DNA of 64,000 nt from Ferdinandcohnia sp047246645. GTDB taxonomy: Bacteria; Bacillota; Bacilli; Bacillales; Bacillaceae_L. Positions 1-8,624 of the stretch are shown here, piece by piece. Under the pieces are notes generated by a model that saw only the letters and a list, made by a program, of their open reading frames with translations, did not search any database and was not told the DNA's origin. The position numbers and the translations under genes were made by a program. Within the stretch, counting starts at the first letter, position 1. Every line of letters starts with the position of its first letter. The stretch covers positions 1 through 64,000 of the forward strand of contig NZ_JBFOKR010000017.1 in NCBI RefSeq assembly GCF_047246645.1, in the 5' to 3' direction.

Positions 1-678
1 TGGAGGCCGTTTGTTTCCGGGTTAACTGTCTATGGCAGTTCTTTCTATTTATGGGGGCGGGCACAGGAATATATGTATTGGGGCTATTCGTTAACAGAGC
101 CAGTTTTGATGGCAGTACTAAGTGGCGTATCCATGCATTTTTTACTCAGATGGTTGTATCGCCATGGATATAGTAGTTCCTCCGCTCTGGGAATTATGGG
201 AAGTGTGCCGTTAATTATTATTTCCTTCGTTCTCCCTTTCTTAAAAATGCATGTAAGCCTGGATGCGTTTGGGGAGACTTATGCTGAGGCAAAGCATTTT
301 ACTTCAGAGCCTTATGTAAACAAATATACGAACGTAACTGAAACCACTTCGCACCCAAGAACAACCTATGTGGAATCTTACGTTCGAACAGCACCAGACG
401 GTGACCCAACCAATAACCTGTCCTATAATGGCCCTGATGCAAAGCCGCCAAATATGCAGGATATGCAAGTGGTAAAAGGGCATTTCCGTACTGTTCCAGA
501 CGGTGATCCAACTAATAATTTATCTTATCATCAACAAGCAGCAGCAACAGAGAGCGCTAATGGTGATACGGCGAACAGTGGTTATGAATCACAGGCAAAA
601 TATCAATCTGGTAATGAACAGAATGGTAGATTGGCAACAGTAGTATATGTCGAGCAAGATACAAAAAGAAAAAACTAG
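1..678 (+). CDS. Membrane protein with repeated PDGDPTNNLSY tail (5' end outside window)
   Basis: The frame is open from base 1 to the stop at 676-678, so the true start lies upstream. The Met at 73 has no convincing ribosome binding site. The visible part holds about two hydrophobic segments, roughly codons 30-50 and 65-80, so the protein is membrane-bound. A polar tail follows that carries the same motif twice: RTAPDGDPTNNLSY near bases 390-430 and RTVPDGDPTNNLSY near bases 490-530. Nothing enzymatic is visible. The repeated tail resembles the C-terminus of the minus-strand protein at 1278-2342. I do not recognise the family; the function is unknown and the tail may bind a partner. Confidence 0.7.
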   Translation, partial: WRPFVSGLTVYGSSFYLWGRAQEYMYWGYSLTEPVLMAVLSGVSMHFLLRWLYRHGYSSSSALGIMGSVPLIIISFVLPFLKMHVSLDAFGETYAEAKHFTSEPYVNKYTNVTETTSHPRTTYVESYVRTAPDGDPTNNLSYNGPDAKPPNMQDMQVVKGHFRTVPDGDPTNNLSYHQQAAATESANGDTANSGYESQAKYQSGNEQNGRLATVVYVEQDTKRKN

Positions 679-926
679 AAGAGTAAGGTAGCACTGTATT
701 TCAATGCTCCCTTTTGGTTGGAATCTTATACATTATAGGTACACCTTGTGGACTCTATAGGTTAGAGAATACTTTTTTATCTATCAGTGCTATGCAAACG
801 GATTCGATAACTGACAAAGGTAATTATCTTCCTTAAAAAGTGAAGGGCATTATCCCACCACAGATTAGTGATAGAATTGTAGTCTGAATTTTTACAGCCA
901 CCTCTAGCCTCTTTCTCCATTCTTTC

Positions 927-1205
927 CTACAAATAATACCTAATTATTAATCTAGCTCCATAACCTTTTGTTTCTGTATTACCCGCAACAGGTTTTGGCA
1001 GCTGAATTATTTCATCTTCTGAATTCATACTTTTATACATTGCCCTACAACAAGAATACATTCTAGCATTCTTTCCTTTATGGTCCCCCATCATTTTGTG
1101 TAAAGTCCCACTGCAGATATCAATGTACTGCTCACCAGCTTCACGAGCATCTATTTTGAGCATCTTTATTTCATTCATAAAATCCTCTTGTCTCGGTATC
1201 CCCAT
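927..1205 (-). CDS. Small conserved protein of unknown function
   Basis: The Met at 1205 is chosen because an AGAGGTG Shine-Dalgarno lies nine bases upstream; the GTG at 1217 overlaps that site. The product has 92 residues. Its core has the order LHKMMG, then a basic KGKNARMYSCC stretch with a Cys pair, then a C-terminal LIIRYYL strand. From memory, a short domain with this layout (Gly-Asp-Leu-His, Asn-His-Arg-Met, Cys-Cys, closing Ile-Arg-Tyr) occurs alone or fused to HNH nucleases near restriction-modification genes. I cannot name the family with certainty. It lies between two membrane protein genes and has no obvious operon partner. Confidence 0.55.
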   Translation of the reverse strand: MGIPRQEDFMNEIKMLKIDAREAGEQYIDICSGTLHKMMGDHKGKNARMYSCCRAMYKSMNSEDEIIQLPKPVAGNTETKGYGARLIIRYYL

Positions 1206-1277
1206 CTCTTTATTCACCTCTAATTCTTGAATTGTTTTACAGCTCTAAATCTAGAACGTCATGTAGTTCATACGTTA

Positions 1278-2342
1278 TTAACCATTCAAATTATTACTAG
1301 TTACACCATCCGGATTGGTAGCAAGATAGCCTCCTCCATCATCAACAGCCCTGTCGAATGAAGTATCCCCATCACCATCCCTAAAATACCCCTCAACAAC
1401 TGTACCATCTTCAGTTATATAGCCACTTACTTCATGAGGGTTTACAAAATGCAAATCTGATGTTTCAACTAAACCAACATCTATAACTGTAGGAAGGTCA
1501 AGCTCCGGCAGGTCTATATTGGAGCCAACGCTAAGCCCATCAATTCCATCAAATGCATCTATCGCATCTAACAAACTCACTCCCGCTATGCCTAGTAGCA
1601 GAATTGCTGTGCTTTTTCCGACCTTTACTCGATCCCCTTCAGATATTCCTTCAAAAACGCTAACAACCCGGCGTACAGGAGCAGTCAGTATATTCCATGC
1701 GATTTTCCCGGCCCTTTCTATTAAGGGCCTTTTCTTTATTGCTTTTAATTCACGAATGGCTTCTTCATAAAATTCCAGTCTATCCTCTTTTAAATTCTTG
1801 TTAATTTTCTTCATATGCGCTATGAACATAACTAACTCATTGTGACGATCCTTATATAGTTCAGGGTAATAAAACTTATAACTTTCTTTATCTATTTCTT
1901 CTAAAGTCTTATGTGCAAGATCTATGTGTTTCTCAAAATACTCTACAATTGAGTGTATTATAAAGATAACCTCTAAACATTTATTGATTTGTTCAAGTGC
2001 CTCATTAACAATTCTTAGTTTCTGATAATAGCCGCGCCTTTCACTAAGCTGTTTTTCGAGGGAGAAATCTACTGTCTTTGGATGGTCTTCTAATATAAAT
2101 CTTTTACTGAAATAAATGTAATGATTATGTCTAATATAATCTCTATTAAATTCCTTAAGCACTTTTTTATGTATACGTTTCATCTTCCATCTCTTAAAGA
2201 AAGGATAACGCTTTGAATTATAATATTTTTTAAGATTTTCTTTAAAATCTTTCCATTCCCTATACTTCTGTAAAAGTGTAACAATTATTACTAGCATGAT
2301 AAAAAGCACTAGCATAATACCAATTATCTTTAAAAATATCAT
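1278..2342 (-). CDS. Membrane-anchored coiled protein with PDG...NN C-terminal tail
   Basis: The start at 2342 is chosen over an upstream TTG/ATG because AAAGGAG sits eight bases before it. The 354-residue product opens with one transmembrane helix (about residues 5-28). A long basic, helix-rich region follows to about residue 210, then a hydrophobic stretch (STAILLLGIAGVSLLDAI), then an acidic tail rich in Asp and Gly. The tail ends GYLATNPDGVTSNNLNG, close in form to the duplicated tail of the plus-strand gene at 1-678, and includes VEGYFRDGDGDTS. No catalytic motif is seen. The function is unknown. Confidence 0.6.
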   Translation of the reverse strand: MIFLKIIGIMLVLFIMLVIIVTLLQKYREWKDFKENLKKYYNSKRYPFFKRWKMKRIHKKVLKEFNRDYIRHNHYIYFSKRFILEDHPKTVDFSLEKQLSERRGYYQKLRIVNEALEQINKCLEVIFIIHSIVEYFEKHIDLAHKTLEEIDKESYKFYYPELYKDRHNELVMFIAHMKKINKNLKEDRLEFYEEAIRELKAIKKRPLIERAGKIAWNILTAPVRRVVSVFEGISEGDRVKVGKSTAILLLGIAGVSLLDAIDAFDGIDGLSVGSNIDLPELDLPTVIDVGLVETSDLHFVNPHEVSGYITEDGTVVEGYFRDGDGDTSFDRAVDDGGGYLATNPDGVTSNNLNG

Positions 2343-2659
2343 AGTAATATCTCCTTTTAGCAACTATAAATATTTATAGTATTACAATTTTTGGTATTAC
2401 TTATTGAGATTATAATAAGCTAGCATTACAATATAGTCTACTAGCACCATGCCTTATATCCTAAAAATTTAGTGAAATTACTAATTTTAATCCTCTATAG
2501 AATTCGTAGGTAGACATAGTCTACCATTTGAGCAAAAATAATTTCTTGAAGTAATTCGTCAAAAAACCAACTATAGCGCTCCTTGAAACATAAATACCAA
2601 CTATAGTTTATTCGTTTTTGATTTCCTCTAGGATTTACTTAAGCTAGGGGTGATCTCTT
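2343..2659. other. AT-rich intergenic region between divergent genes
   Basis: No coding signal is seen in these 317 bases. The region separates the membrane-anchored protein on the minus strand from the XRE regulator on the plus strand, so it should contain both promoters. The only notable feature is the repeated ACCAACTATAG element listed separately. Confidence 0.5.
2566..2606 (+). promoter_or_regulatory. Candidate operator: two ACCAACTATAG copies
   Basis: The 11-base sequence ACCAACTATAG occurs at 2566-2576 and again at 2596-2606, thirty bases (about three helical turns) apart, 54 bases before the XRE regulator start. The second copy continues into the perfect palindrome AACTATAGTT. This fits an autoregulatory operator, but the role is inferred. 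Confidence 0.35.
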
Positions 2660-3016
2660 ATGTCTACAGTAGAAGTAGTAGGACATAGAATTCGCAGGCT
2701 TCGAAATGAGAAAAAATGGTCTCAGCAAAAGTTAGCAGAAGAGGCGGGTATTTCTGAAACGTATATGGGAGAAATTGAACGAGCGGAAAAGTCGGCTTCA
2801 TTAGATGTGCTGGTTAGGATTGCGAATGCACTCAATATACCTACTTCACATCTCTTATCTAAAGCGGAAGAATTAAGTGCTATTGAAAACTCTGAAGCAC
2901 TTACTACAATCATTGATCTATTAAAAGATAGACCGATTGCAGTACATGAAGATATTTTAAAACATACACTCATACAACTTGGGGCAATAGATAGAGTAAC
3001 AGGTAATCGTAAATAG
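2660..3016 (+). CDS. XRE-family helix-turn-helix transcriptional regulator
   Basis: The 118-residue protein has an N-terminal Xre/Cro-type helix-turn-helix at about residues 8-65, with IRRLRNEKKWSQQKLAEEAG and the recognition-helix region ISETYMGEIERA. The C-terminal 50 residues are helical, as in dimerising SinR- or Xre-like repressors. The ATG follows an AGGGGTGA ribosome binding site. The gene is 24 bases upstream of the next small gene and probably cotranscribed with it. Two ACCAACTATAG copies upstream are candidate sites for self-control. It is not close enough to SinR to carry that name. Confidence 0.85.
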   Translation: MSTVEVVGHRIRRLRNEKKWSQQKLAEEAGISETYMGEIERAEKSASLDVLVRIANALNIPTSHLLSKAEELSAIENSEALTTIIDLLKDRPIAVHEDILKHTLIQLGAIDRVTGNRK

Positions 3017-3040
3017 ACTATATTTAATTAGGAGATACCA

Positions 3041-3271
3041 ATGAACCTTATATCAAAGGAAATTACAAAGGACTTTGAAATTTTAGAAATAACTGTATCT
3101 CAAGATCACTCGATCATAATAGAAATCTTTAAGGTACCTAACGGCTTCGAAGGATTTGCCAGGTATTCTCATCCAGACAAAGAGGATATAGTTGGTACAG
3201 CTTTTCACCAGGATAAAAAAGAGTGTGCAATGCTTTCTTATAAAAATCTTAAAGGGTTACTTACTAATTAA
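3041..3271 (+). CDS. Hypothetical 76-residue protein in operon with XRE regulator
   Basis: The gene starts 24 bases after the XRE regulator behind a TAGGAGA ribosome binding site, and a rho-independent terminator follows at 3303-3332. The pair therefore looks like a two-gene operon. The product is small, soluble and mixed alpha/beta, with short hydrophobic strands and no cysteines apart from one near the C-terminus. I recognise no family. A partner or antagonist of the regulator would fit the arrangement, but nothing in the sequence proves it. Confidence 0.6.
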   Translation: MNLISKEITKDFEILEITVSQDHSIIIEIFKVPNGFEGFARYSHPDKEDIVGTAFHQDKKECAMLSYKNLKGLLTN

Positions 3272-3302
3272 TAAGTAGCTTTAATTTAAATGTGAACAGA
3301 CT

Positions 3303-3332
3303 AAGAGAGTCGAATATTGACTCTCTTTCTTT
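3303..3332 (+). terminator. Rho-independent terminator after XRE operon
   Basis: AAGAGAGTC pairs with GACTCTCTT around a seven-base loop and is followed by a T-rich run. Confidence 0.75.
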
Positions 3333-3445
3333 ATGGAAAAAATCAACCCTGCCCTGTAAAATTATCAAAGTAATATGTGCTATTATAGTTTCACCTAGTA
3401 AAATATAAATCTGTTCAGAACCTGGCTACTTGGAGGTGTTAAAAA

Positions 3446-4333
3446 TTGAGGAGAATAAACAAGGCGATAGTATTAGTAGTTTTGACTATGGTTATTGGTG
3501 TTATTTTTGTGGTTACGAGACCTTTATTCCAGAGTGATAAAGAGACCGGGTCTGAAATAAGAATAGTTTCCGACTTGGATAAAAGAGAACCTCCCGTACA
3601 GAAAGTTAAAACCATGGTTTTAAACGAAAGCGACGTCTTTCAAGGGGACTTGCTATTAGTTAATAATGACATTCCTATCAAAGAGATAAGTATCAAAGAA
3701 GATATCGCTCCACTATCTACAATAGAAGAATTGAAGAAACAATTCGGGTCTAGCATAGATGATATCTCTATTTCTAAGGAGGCAGCGCTTGCGTTCTCAA
3801 AGCTGATAGAGGATGCTTCAAAAGATGGACTGCAAAACTTTTCCGTGAATAGTGGTTTCCGTGGTTTTAAAGAGCAGGAAAGACTTTATAAAGAAATGGG
3901 ACCTAGTTACGCGTTACCACCTGGGTATAGTGAACATAATCTTGGTTTATCACTCGATGTTGGTTCGACTTTAATGAAAATGGAAAGTGCACCTGAAGGA
4001 AAATGGATGGCCGAAAACTCCTGGAAGTACGGATTTATACTGAGATATCCAAAGGACAAAACAGATATTACCGGTATCGAATATGAGCCTTGGCACTTTC
4101 GTTATGTAGGTTTGCCACATAGTGCGATTATGAAGGAGAAGAACCTCGTGTTAGAGGAATATATAGACTATCTGAAAAAGGAAAAGACGGTGACAACAAC
4201 GGTTAACGATAAAGAATACTTCATTACATATCAGCCAGTTTTGGAAACGTTGGAATTGGTAGAACCAATTTTGGCCGACTATGAGGTTTCTGGGAATAAT
4301 ATAGATGGAATTATCATAACAAGATATCAGTAG
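3446..4333 (+). CDS. VanY/M15-family D-alanyl-D-alanine carboxypeptidase, membrane-anchored
   Basis: A TTG start lies seven bases after a GGAGGTG site. The 295-residue protein has one N-terminal transmembrane anchor (about residues 7-25), so the enzyme domain faces outward. The M15B zinc signature is complete: SGFRG (136-140), YSEHNLGLSLD with zinc ligands His164 and Asp171, and EPWHFRYVG with catalytic Glu214 and His217. Such enzymes trim the terminal D-alanine from peptidoglycan stem peptides. No vanR/S/H/A partners are present, so a general wall-remodelling role is likelier than glycopeptide resistance. About 75 residues follow the catalytic core. A fragment of a close relative lies at 8217-8429. 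Confidence 0.92.
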   Translation: MRRINKAIVLVVLTMVIGVIFVVTRPLFQSDKETGSEIRIVSDLDKREPPVQKVKTMVLNESDVFQGDLLLVNNDIPIKEISIKEDIAPLSTIEELKKQFGSSIDDISISKEAALAFSKLIEDASKDGLQNFSVNSGFRGFKEQERLYKEMGPSYALPPGYSEHNLGLSLDVGSTLMKMESAPEGKWMAENSWKYGFILRYPKDKTDITGIEYEPWHFRYVGLPHSAIMKEKNLVLEEYIDYLKKEKTVTTTVNDKEYFITYQPVLETLELVEPILADYEVSGNNIDGIIITRYQ

Positions 4334-4519
4334 TGTGGATAACAAATGTTGGATAAGTCCTGTGCTTTTATTCTAATGTTTCCTGGTATAAGTTTGAAAT
4401 TGTATCTAATAGGAACCGTCCCTTGTTTTGATAAAAAAACAAGCATGAAATTTTGCGAATTATGTTAAAAATTACCGATTTTTGTCGATAAAATACATAT
4501 AGAAAGGAGGGAATGAATC

Positions 4520-4855
4520 ATGGAACAAACAATTGTTGCACTTATTAGTCTTTTATTAATTTTATTTATACCTCTTCAAATCGTCTTTGCGATAAAAATT
4601 AAGCTGGCATTGTCCAAACTAAGAAGAACAGAACAAATTACTGAGGAGGATGCTTTAAAGTTCCTCAATAGTATGCGTACAGTTCTTTGGATTCCTTATA
4701 CTACAAAATATTTCTCTCGTATGCGAGAGGCGTATACTTACATTTACGGTAGTCCATTGGTAAGTTATGAAACTAAGAAAAAAGTACATAAGTCTTTAAA
4801 ACTCCGACTTGTTAAAGGTATTGTAACTCCTAAGAATTATGATCAGGTATCATAA
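4520..4855 (+). CDS. Small single-pass membrane protein, unknown function
   Basis: AGAAAGGAGGG precedes the ATG. The 111-residue product has a hydrophobic N-terminal helix (about residues 5-28) followed by a basic, helical cytoplasmic tail. No known motif is seen. It appears monocistronic: no gene lies close upstream and a terminator follows at 4881-4908. A TGTCGAT sequence about 30 bases before the start resembles a Spo0A box, but this is a single weak match. Confidence 0.6.
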   Translation: MEQTIVALISLLLILFIPLQIVFAIKIKLALSKLRRTEQITEEDALKFLNSMRTVLWIPYTTKYFSRMREAYTYIYGSPLVSYETKKKVHKSLKLRLVKGIVTPKNYDQVS

Positions 4856-4880
4856 TTAAAAAATTCTTTTATTTTATGAA

Positions 4881-4908
4881 AGGTGCCTATTTATAGGGAC
4901 CTTTTTTT
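4881..4908 (+). terminator. Rho-independent terminator
   Basis: AGGTGCC pairs with GGGACCT with one mismatch, and seven T residues follow. Confidence 0.7.
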
Positions 4909-4922
4909 GTAAATTTATTGAT

Positions 4923-5117
4923 TTGATCAATGGAGAATTGTTAGATATGGATGAGAATCCGATCTCAGGGTTATATGCAGCTGGTGAGATGGTTGGAGGA
5001 TTATTTTATAACAATTATCCAGGCGGTTCAGGATTAATGTCTGGTGCAGTTTTTGGTAAACTTGCGGGTTCTTCAGCGTCTAAATATGTAAATAAACAGC
5101 AAGTAAATAAGGTATAA
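4923..5117 (+). pseudogene. C-terminal relic of an FAD-dependent dehydrogenase (TcuA/fumarate-reductase flavoprotein type)
   Basis: The 64 codons encode ENPISGLYAAGEMVGGLFY and NYPGGSGLMSGAVFGKLAG, the FAD-binding C-terminal signature of fumarate-reductase/tricarballylate-dehydrogenase flavoproteins, which are usually 450-500 residues long. Everything upstream is missing: the preceding bases are a terminator belonging to another gene. It is therefore a 5'-deleted remnant, most likely silent. A strong hairpin terminator that would have ended the original gene remains at 5149-5207. Confidence 0.85.
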
Positions 5118-5148
5118 GTCTCACTTTTGTTAGAGTGAGCATTATAAG

Positions 5149-5207
5149 AAGAAGTAATGTGCCCAATTCTTCCGATGAAGTGTCAGGTACATTACTTCTT
5201 TTTTTAT
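5149..5207 (+). terminator. Long hairpin terminator after flavoprotein relic
   Basis: AAGAAGTAATGT (5149-5160) is perfectly complementary to ACATTACTTCTT (5189-5200). An inner CTTC-CGAT-GAAG hairpin lies in the loop and a T run follows. Confidence 0.75.
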
Positions 5208-5404
5208 TGGTAATGGGTATAATCATTGCAAATGTTTTATATCGATGCTCAATTTAACATCAGTTATATAAAAATTAGATGCGCTAGATACATATATGAA
5301 AAGTAAATCCACTTACACAACTAAAGCCAAACGGGTTTTCTTCGATTTAATAGTTATAAATCACAATAGAAACTTCACACTCTCATTTAATCCCCCTAAA
5401 AAAC

Positions 5405-6343
5405 CTACTGATCAATACCTTTATTTTCATTACGCTTCATTTTCTTCCTCAATATTAAGTAAATTCCAAAACCAACACCCACTAATAGAATAAGAATTGG
5501 GGAATTCCCTATTAAAAATATAAGTATTCCAGATCCTGCAGCAAGTAAAAAGTTAATGCTATCCATAAATTGTTTTTTGGTTTTCTCCCATGTGTTTAGC
5601 TCGCTATTCTCTAATTCAGGAATGATTACATTATTCTCATAGAAGTGGATCGTTACAGTGGATAAGTTCGTTTGGTTTTCTAAATATTTCATTCGCCCAG
5701 TTATAATTTCAATTTCTTCTTGAACAGCAGCTAAATCATTGGATATTTCTAATAAGTCCTTAGTTGTTTTTGCATCTTTCATAAACTGTAGTAATCTTTC
5801 TTCAACAGCCCGTTTTGCCTTTAGTCTTGATTCTAAGTCTTTATATTCCTCAGTAACATCTTCACCTGTGACATTCTTATTATGAACCTTGGTACCTATC
5901 GCTTCTACCTTATCAATGAATCGTTGAAAATGGTCACTAGGTACACGTGCAGTAAGATGACCACTAGATTGTTCGGAACCATCATTATAACTTTCTGACT
6001 CAACGATATACCCGTTCATATCCTCAATTAGCGTTTGAATCGATTCTTGTGCATTTTTATAGTTCTTTACTTCCATCTCAATCATTGCATTGTAAATAAC
6101 CATTCTGCTTGTGTTAGTAAGGTCCGTATTCTCTTTAATTGAATTTGCGGTTTCTCTTTCTGCCTTTCCTTCATCACCAGAAGAGTCCTCTGCAACTTCT
6201 GATATTTCGGGTTCATACGCCATGTCTCCCCCTGCAGCTTTATCACCAGCTGATTCGGAGGATTCCGAAGAACCTGCACTACAGCCAAACAAGGCCAACA
6301 TCATTACCAAAACACTTACACAAAACAAGTTGAATTTCTTCAT
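5405..6343 (-). CDS. DUF4349 family lipoprotein with C-terminal membrane helix
   Basis: The ATG at 6343 is preferred to the in-frame GTG three codons upstream, because AAGGGG lies eight bases before it. The N-terminus is a lipoprotein signal with a Cys after Leu-Phe-Gly in the lipobox. A low-complexity Ser/Glu/Ala linker runs to about residue 75. The DUF4349 domain follows: a strand-rich start (MVIYNAMIEMEV), a ferredoxin-like fold, and a long coiled coil around residues 150-215. A hydrophobic helix near residues 270-300 and a basic tail end the protein. DUF4349 proteins are envelope proteins of unknown function. The gene stands alone. Confidence 0.85.
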   Translation of the reverse strand: MKKFNLFCVSVLVMMLALFGCSAGSSESSESAGDKAAGGDMAYEPEISEVAEDSSGDEGKAERETANSIKENTDLTNTSRMVIYNAMIEMEVKNYKNAQESIQTLIEDMNGYIVESESYNDGSEQSSGHLTARVPSDHFQRFIDKVEAIGTKVHNKNVTGEDVTEEYKDLESRLKAKRAVEERLLQFMKDAKTTKDLLEISNDLAAVQEEIEIITGRMKYLENQTNLSTVTIHFYENNVIIPELENSELNTWEKTKKQFMDSINFLLAAGSGILIFLIGNSPILILLVGVGFGIYLILRKKMKRNENKGIDQ

Positions 6344-6536
6344 CTTGACCACCCCTTTAAAGGCTCCTTTTCATTATAGACGTAATAATACTAAGAACGT
6401 TTCAATATGTAAGAATTTCATAGATCTATTGAAACGATTGTGAAAAAAATAAATCAGCACTCGTACTGGTAGTGAACGCTCTAAACTTAGAGTATTTGAT
6501 ATATTATCCAAACAGTGTCCAGCTTCTAATAACACC

Positions 6537-6564
6537 AAAAGGGATGAACAAATGTCCATCCCTT
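6537..6564 (-). terminator. Hairpin terminator after M14 carboxypeptidase
   Basis: On the minus strand AAGGGATG pairs with CATCCCTT and a short T run follows, 40 bases after the carboxypeptidase stop. Confidence 0.6.
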
Positions 6565-6603
6565 CCTAATAGTACTAACAGCTTTTACCTTAACAACTAC
6601 CTC

Positions 6604-7824
6604 TTAATGCTCATGCGGATTATCTACTACCGGTCCAAAAACTGGGATGCTATCGTAAACCGCAGGGTCTGCCTGATATACTTCTCCTGTCACAAATCCC
6701 TTTAATGTTTCATAGAGTCCATCATATGTTTGTTTAATCATCATTCCACTTGCTTTTTGACCTGTATCATAGTTTGAACCACCACGAATTTCATAAAGCA
6801 TGGTTGGTGTTCCATTTAAGGCAAAGGTTGAAATGGCCATAGCTGGAACATTCAATTCCTCATAACGTGATACATTACCAAAATGTGAGTTACCGACTTG
6901 GAGTTTTTGATAGACTAGTGACCCAATTCTTTTTGAAAGATCAACGACTTCATCATCTACTTTCCAGAAGTTATCTTCTCTATCAGTATATCCCTCTTCC
7001 GCAATTGGGACATTTAGTATCGCTAATGTTGACATTTCATCACTATCTTCAGAAACCGTGTATGTCGGGTATGTGTGGTGAAGATCAATGAATAACTCAG
7101 GTTCAAGCGCCTCATATAAGTCTACCATCGCACGCGCCTCCGGAGTTACAAAGAAACCGACACTCCCTCTCCAGCCTGATACTGATTGGCCTGGTAATAA
7201 ATGAGCTGTTGAAGGGTTTAGTTCAAATTCTAAATCCGGATTAAAGTCACGGTTAATATCATAACCTGTTGCACGATGATACCATGGTTTAACCTGTGAT
7301 TCCTCTAATCCCCATTCACCCGGCGTCCAAGCTTGTCGGTTGTATCGTAGTGGTTTTCCCACTCCATCCACTACATGTCCTACCACCCCTTCAGGGTTTA
7401 ACATTGGGACAACCCAAACTGAAAGGTTATCACGCATCTTCTGTACTTCCGGATTATTGCTAGATACCAATGTTTTAATTAATTCAACCGAAGAAATGAC
7501 CCCTAACTCCTCATCGCCATGCATAGTTGATTGGATGAGAACTCCTTTTTTGTTCGGGTCATTATCACCAATTTTCGCAACGTAAATTGGATAACCAGAT
7601 TGTGTTGTTCCTGCTACCTCCAACGTCATTCTACCATTTGATCTTGCTTCAATATTCTTCAGTTCTTTTTCCAGTTCTTCTGGAGTGTACATTCTTTCTA
7701 GACTCACATGTTGGTTAGGTGTTACCCATGGTCCATTCGGATTCGTTTTTGCGTAAGAGGTAAAAACAAAAAGGTTAGAAATTACTACTGTCACCAATAT
7801 CAGTTTCCATAATTTTTTATACAT
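6604..7824 (-). CDS. Secreted M14-family zinc carboxypeptidase
   Basis: An AAAGGGAG site precedes the ATG. The 406-residue protein begins with a Sec signal peptide that ends near Tyr-Ala-Lys (about residue 25). The M14 zinc site is visible: MHGDEE with His102 and Glu105, NRDFN at 191-195 with the substrate-binding Asn-Arg, DLHH with His249, and the catalytic Glu345 in YEIRGG. The enzyme should remove C-terminal residues from peptides or act on wall peptides outside the cell. No propeptide or binding module is evident. It is monocistronic with its own terminator and lies in a stretch with other envelope hydrolases. Confidence 0.9.
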   Translation of the reverse strand: MYKKLWKLILVTVVISNLFVFTSYAKTNPNGPWVTPNQHVSLERMYTPEELEKELKNIEARSNGRMTLEVAGTTQSGYPIYVAKIGDNDPNKKGVLIQSTMHGDEELGVISSVELIKTLVSSNNPEVQKMRDNLSVWVVPMLNPEGVVGHVVDGVGKPLRYNRQAWTPGEWGLEESQVKPWYHRATGYDINRDFNPDLEFELNPSTAHLLPGQSVSGWRGSVGFFVTPEARAMVDLYEALEPELFIDLHHTYPTYTVSEDSDEMSTLAILNVPIAEEGYTDREDNFWKVDDEVVDLSKRIGSLVYQKLQVGNSHFGNVSRYEELNVPAMAISTFALNGTPTMLYEIRGGSNYDTGQKASGMMIKQTYDGLYETLKGFVTGEVYQADPAVYDSIPVFGPVVDNPHEH

Positions 7825-8216
7825 CTACATACTCCCTTTTCATAGTAAAGTATCCATCTGATGATTCTATAAATCTGGATGATAATTGATTACAAAGTGT
7901 GTTGTTTCCTCTTCAATGTCATTACTGCGCTCTTATCTGCCCCTTGGCTCCTTGAAACAAATGCTAGTTATGTACAAATGAAAGCATACTCCTCCCTTCT
8001 ATGTAGATTGCAAGAAAAGAAATCTATCCTGCGCCAATATATATGTGCAAGTATCATACCAATTCTCATCCTACCGTTTACATGAAAATTTTTCGACTTT
8101 CGAATTATAAAGAGGTATCTGTATAAAACTTTTAAAAATGTGTCTAAAACATTAGAAATCTACTATTCAAAATTTGACAGTCCTCATAAACATTGCAGTA
8201 AAAACAAACAAACCAT
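7825..8216. other. Intergenic region without recognisable gene
   Basis: An open plus-strand frame crosses 7879-8085 but has no ribosome binding site and a cysteine-rich, random-looking product, so I do not call it. Nothing else is seen except the presumed promoter of the M14 gene. Confidence 0.5.
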
Positions 8217-8429
8217 GCGATTATGAAGGAGAAGAACTTCGTGTTGGAGGAATATATAGACTTTCTGAAAAAGGAAAAGACGGTGACAACAACGATTAAC
8301 GATAAAGAATACTTCATTACATATCAGCCTGTTTCGGAAACGTTGGATTTGGTAGAACCAATATTAACCGACTATGAGGTTCTGGAAATAATGTTGATGG
8401 GGTTATTGTGACTAGAGTACGGGAAATAG
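8217..8429 (+). pseudogene. 3' fragment of a second vanY-type carboxypeptidase gene
   Basis: The sequence closely matches the last 210 bases of the vanY gene at 3446-4333, aligning 8217 with 4124. The encoded stretch is EEYIDFLKKEKTVTTTINDK and its continuation. A missing T after GAGGTT shifts the frame near the end, and the catalytic domain is absent. Single-base differences from the intact copy suggest either an old partial duplication or the relic of a separate paralogue. Its own terminator follows at 8438-8470. Confidence 0.85.
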
Positions 8430-8437
8430 GAGCCTTC

Positions 8438-8470
8438 AAAGAGGATAGTATTTTAGCTATCCTCTTTATA
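8438..8470 (+). terminator. Terminator after vanY fragment
   Basis: AAAGAGGATAG (8438-8448) pairs perfectly with CTATCCTCTTT (8457-8467), followed by a T-rich end. Confidence 0.75.
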
Positions 8471-8624
8471 TTTGCCATTCTGTATGAGTAGGTTATAAAA
8501 AAAGTGTTGAGAAGGCATAGATGCACGTGAAAACTAATAAATACCCCTTACTTCAATCCTAGTCTCAATTAATGGCTTTAAAATCGACGTTAATTTTTAG
8601 GATGGCGTTTGCTGCATCCACCTA

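Noticed and set aside
3446..4333. Glycopeptide resistance cluster
   Set aside because: Only a VanY-type carboxypeptidase is present; no ligase, dehydrogenase, VanX or two-component genes lie nearby.
5296..5493. Plus-strand 65-codon frame
   Set aside because: It overlaps the 3' end of the DUF4349 gene on the other strand and has no start signal.
7879..8085. Plus-strand 68-codon frame
   Set aside because: No ribosome binding site and no family likeness; composition looks random.
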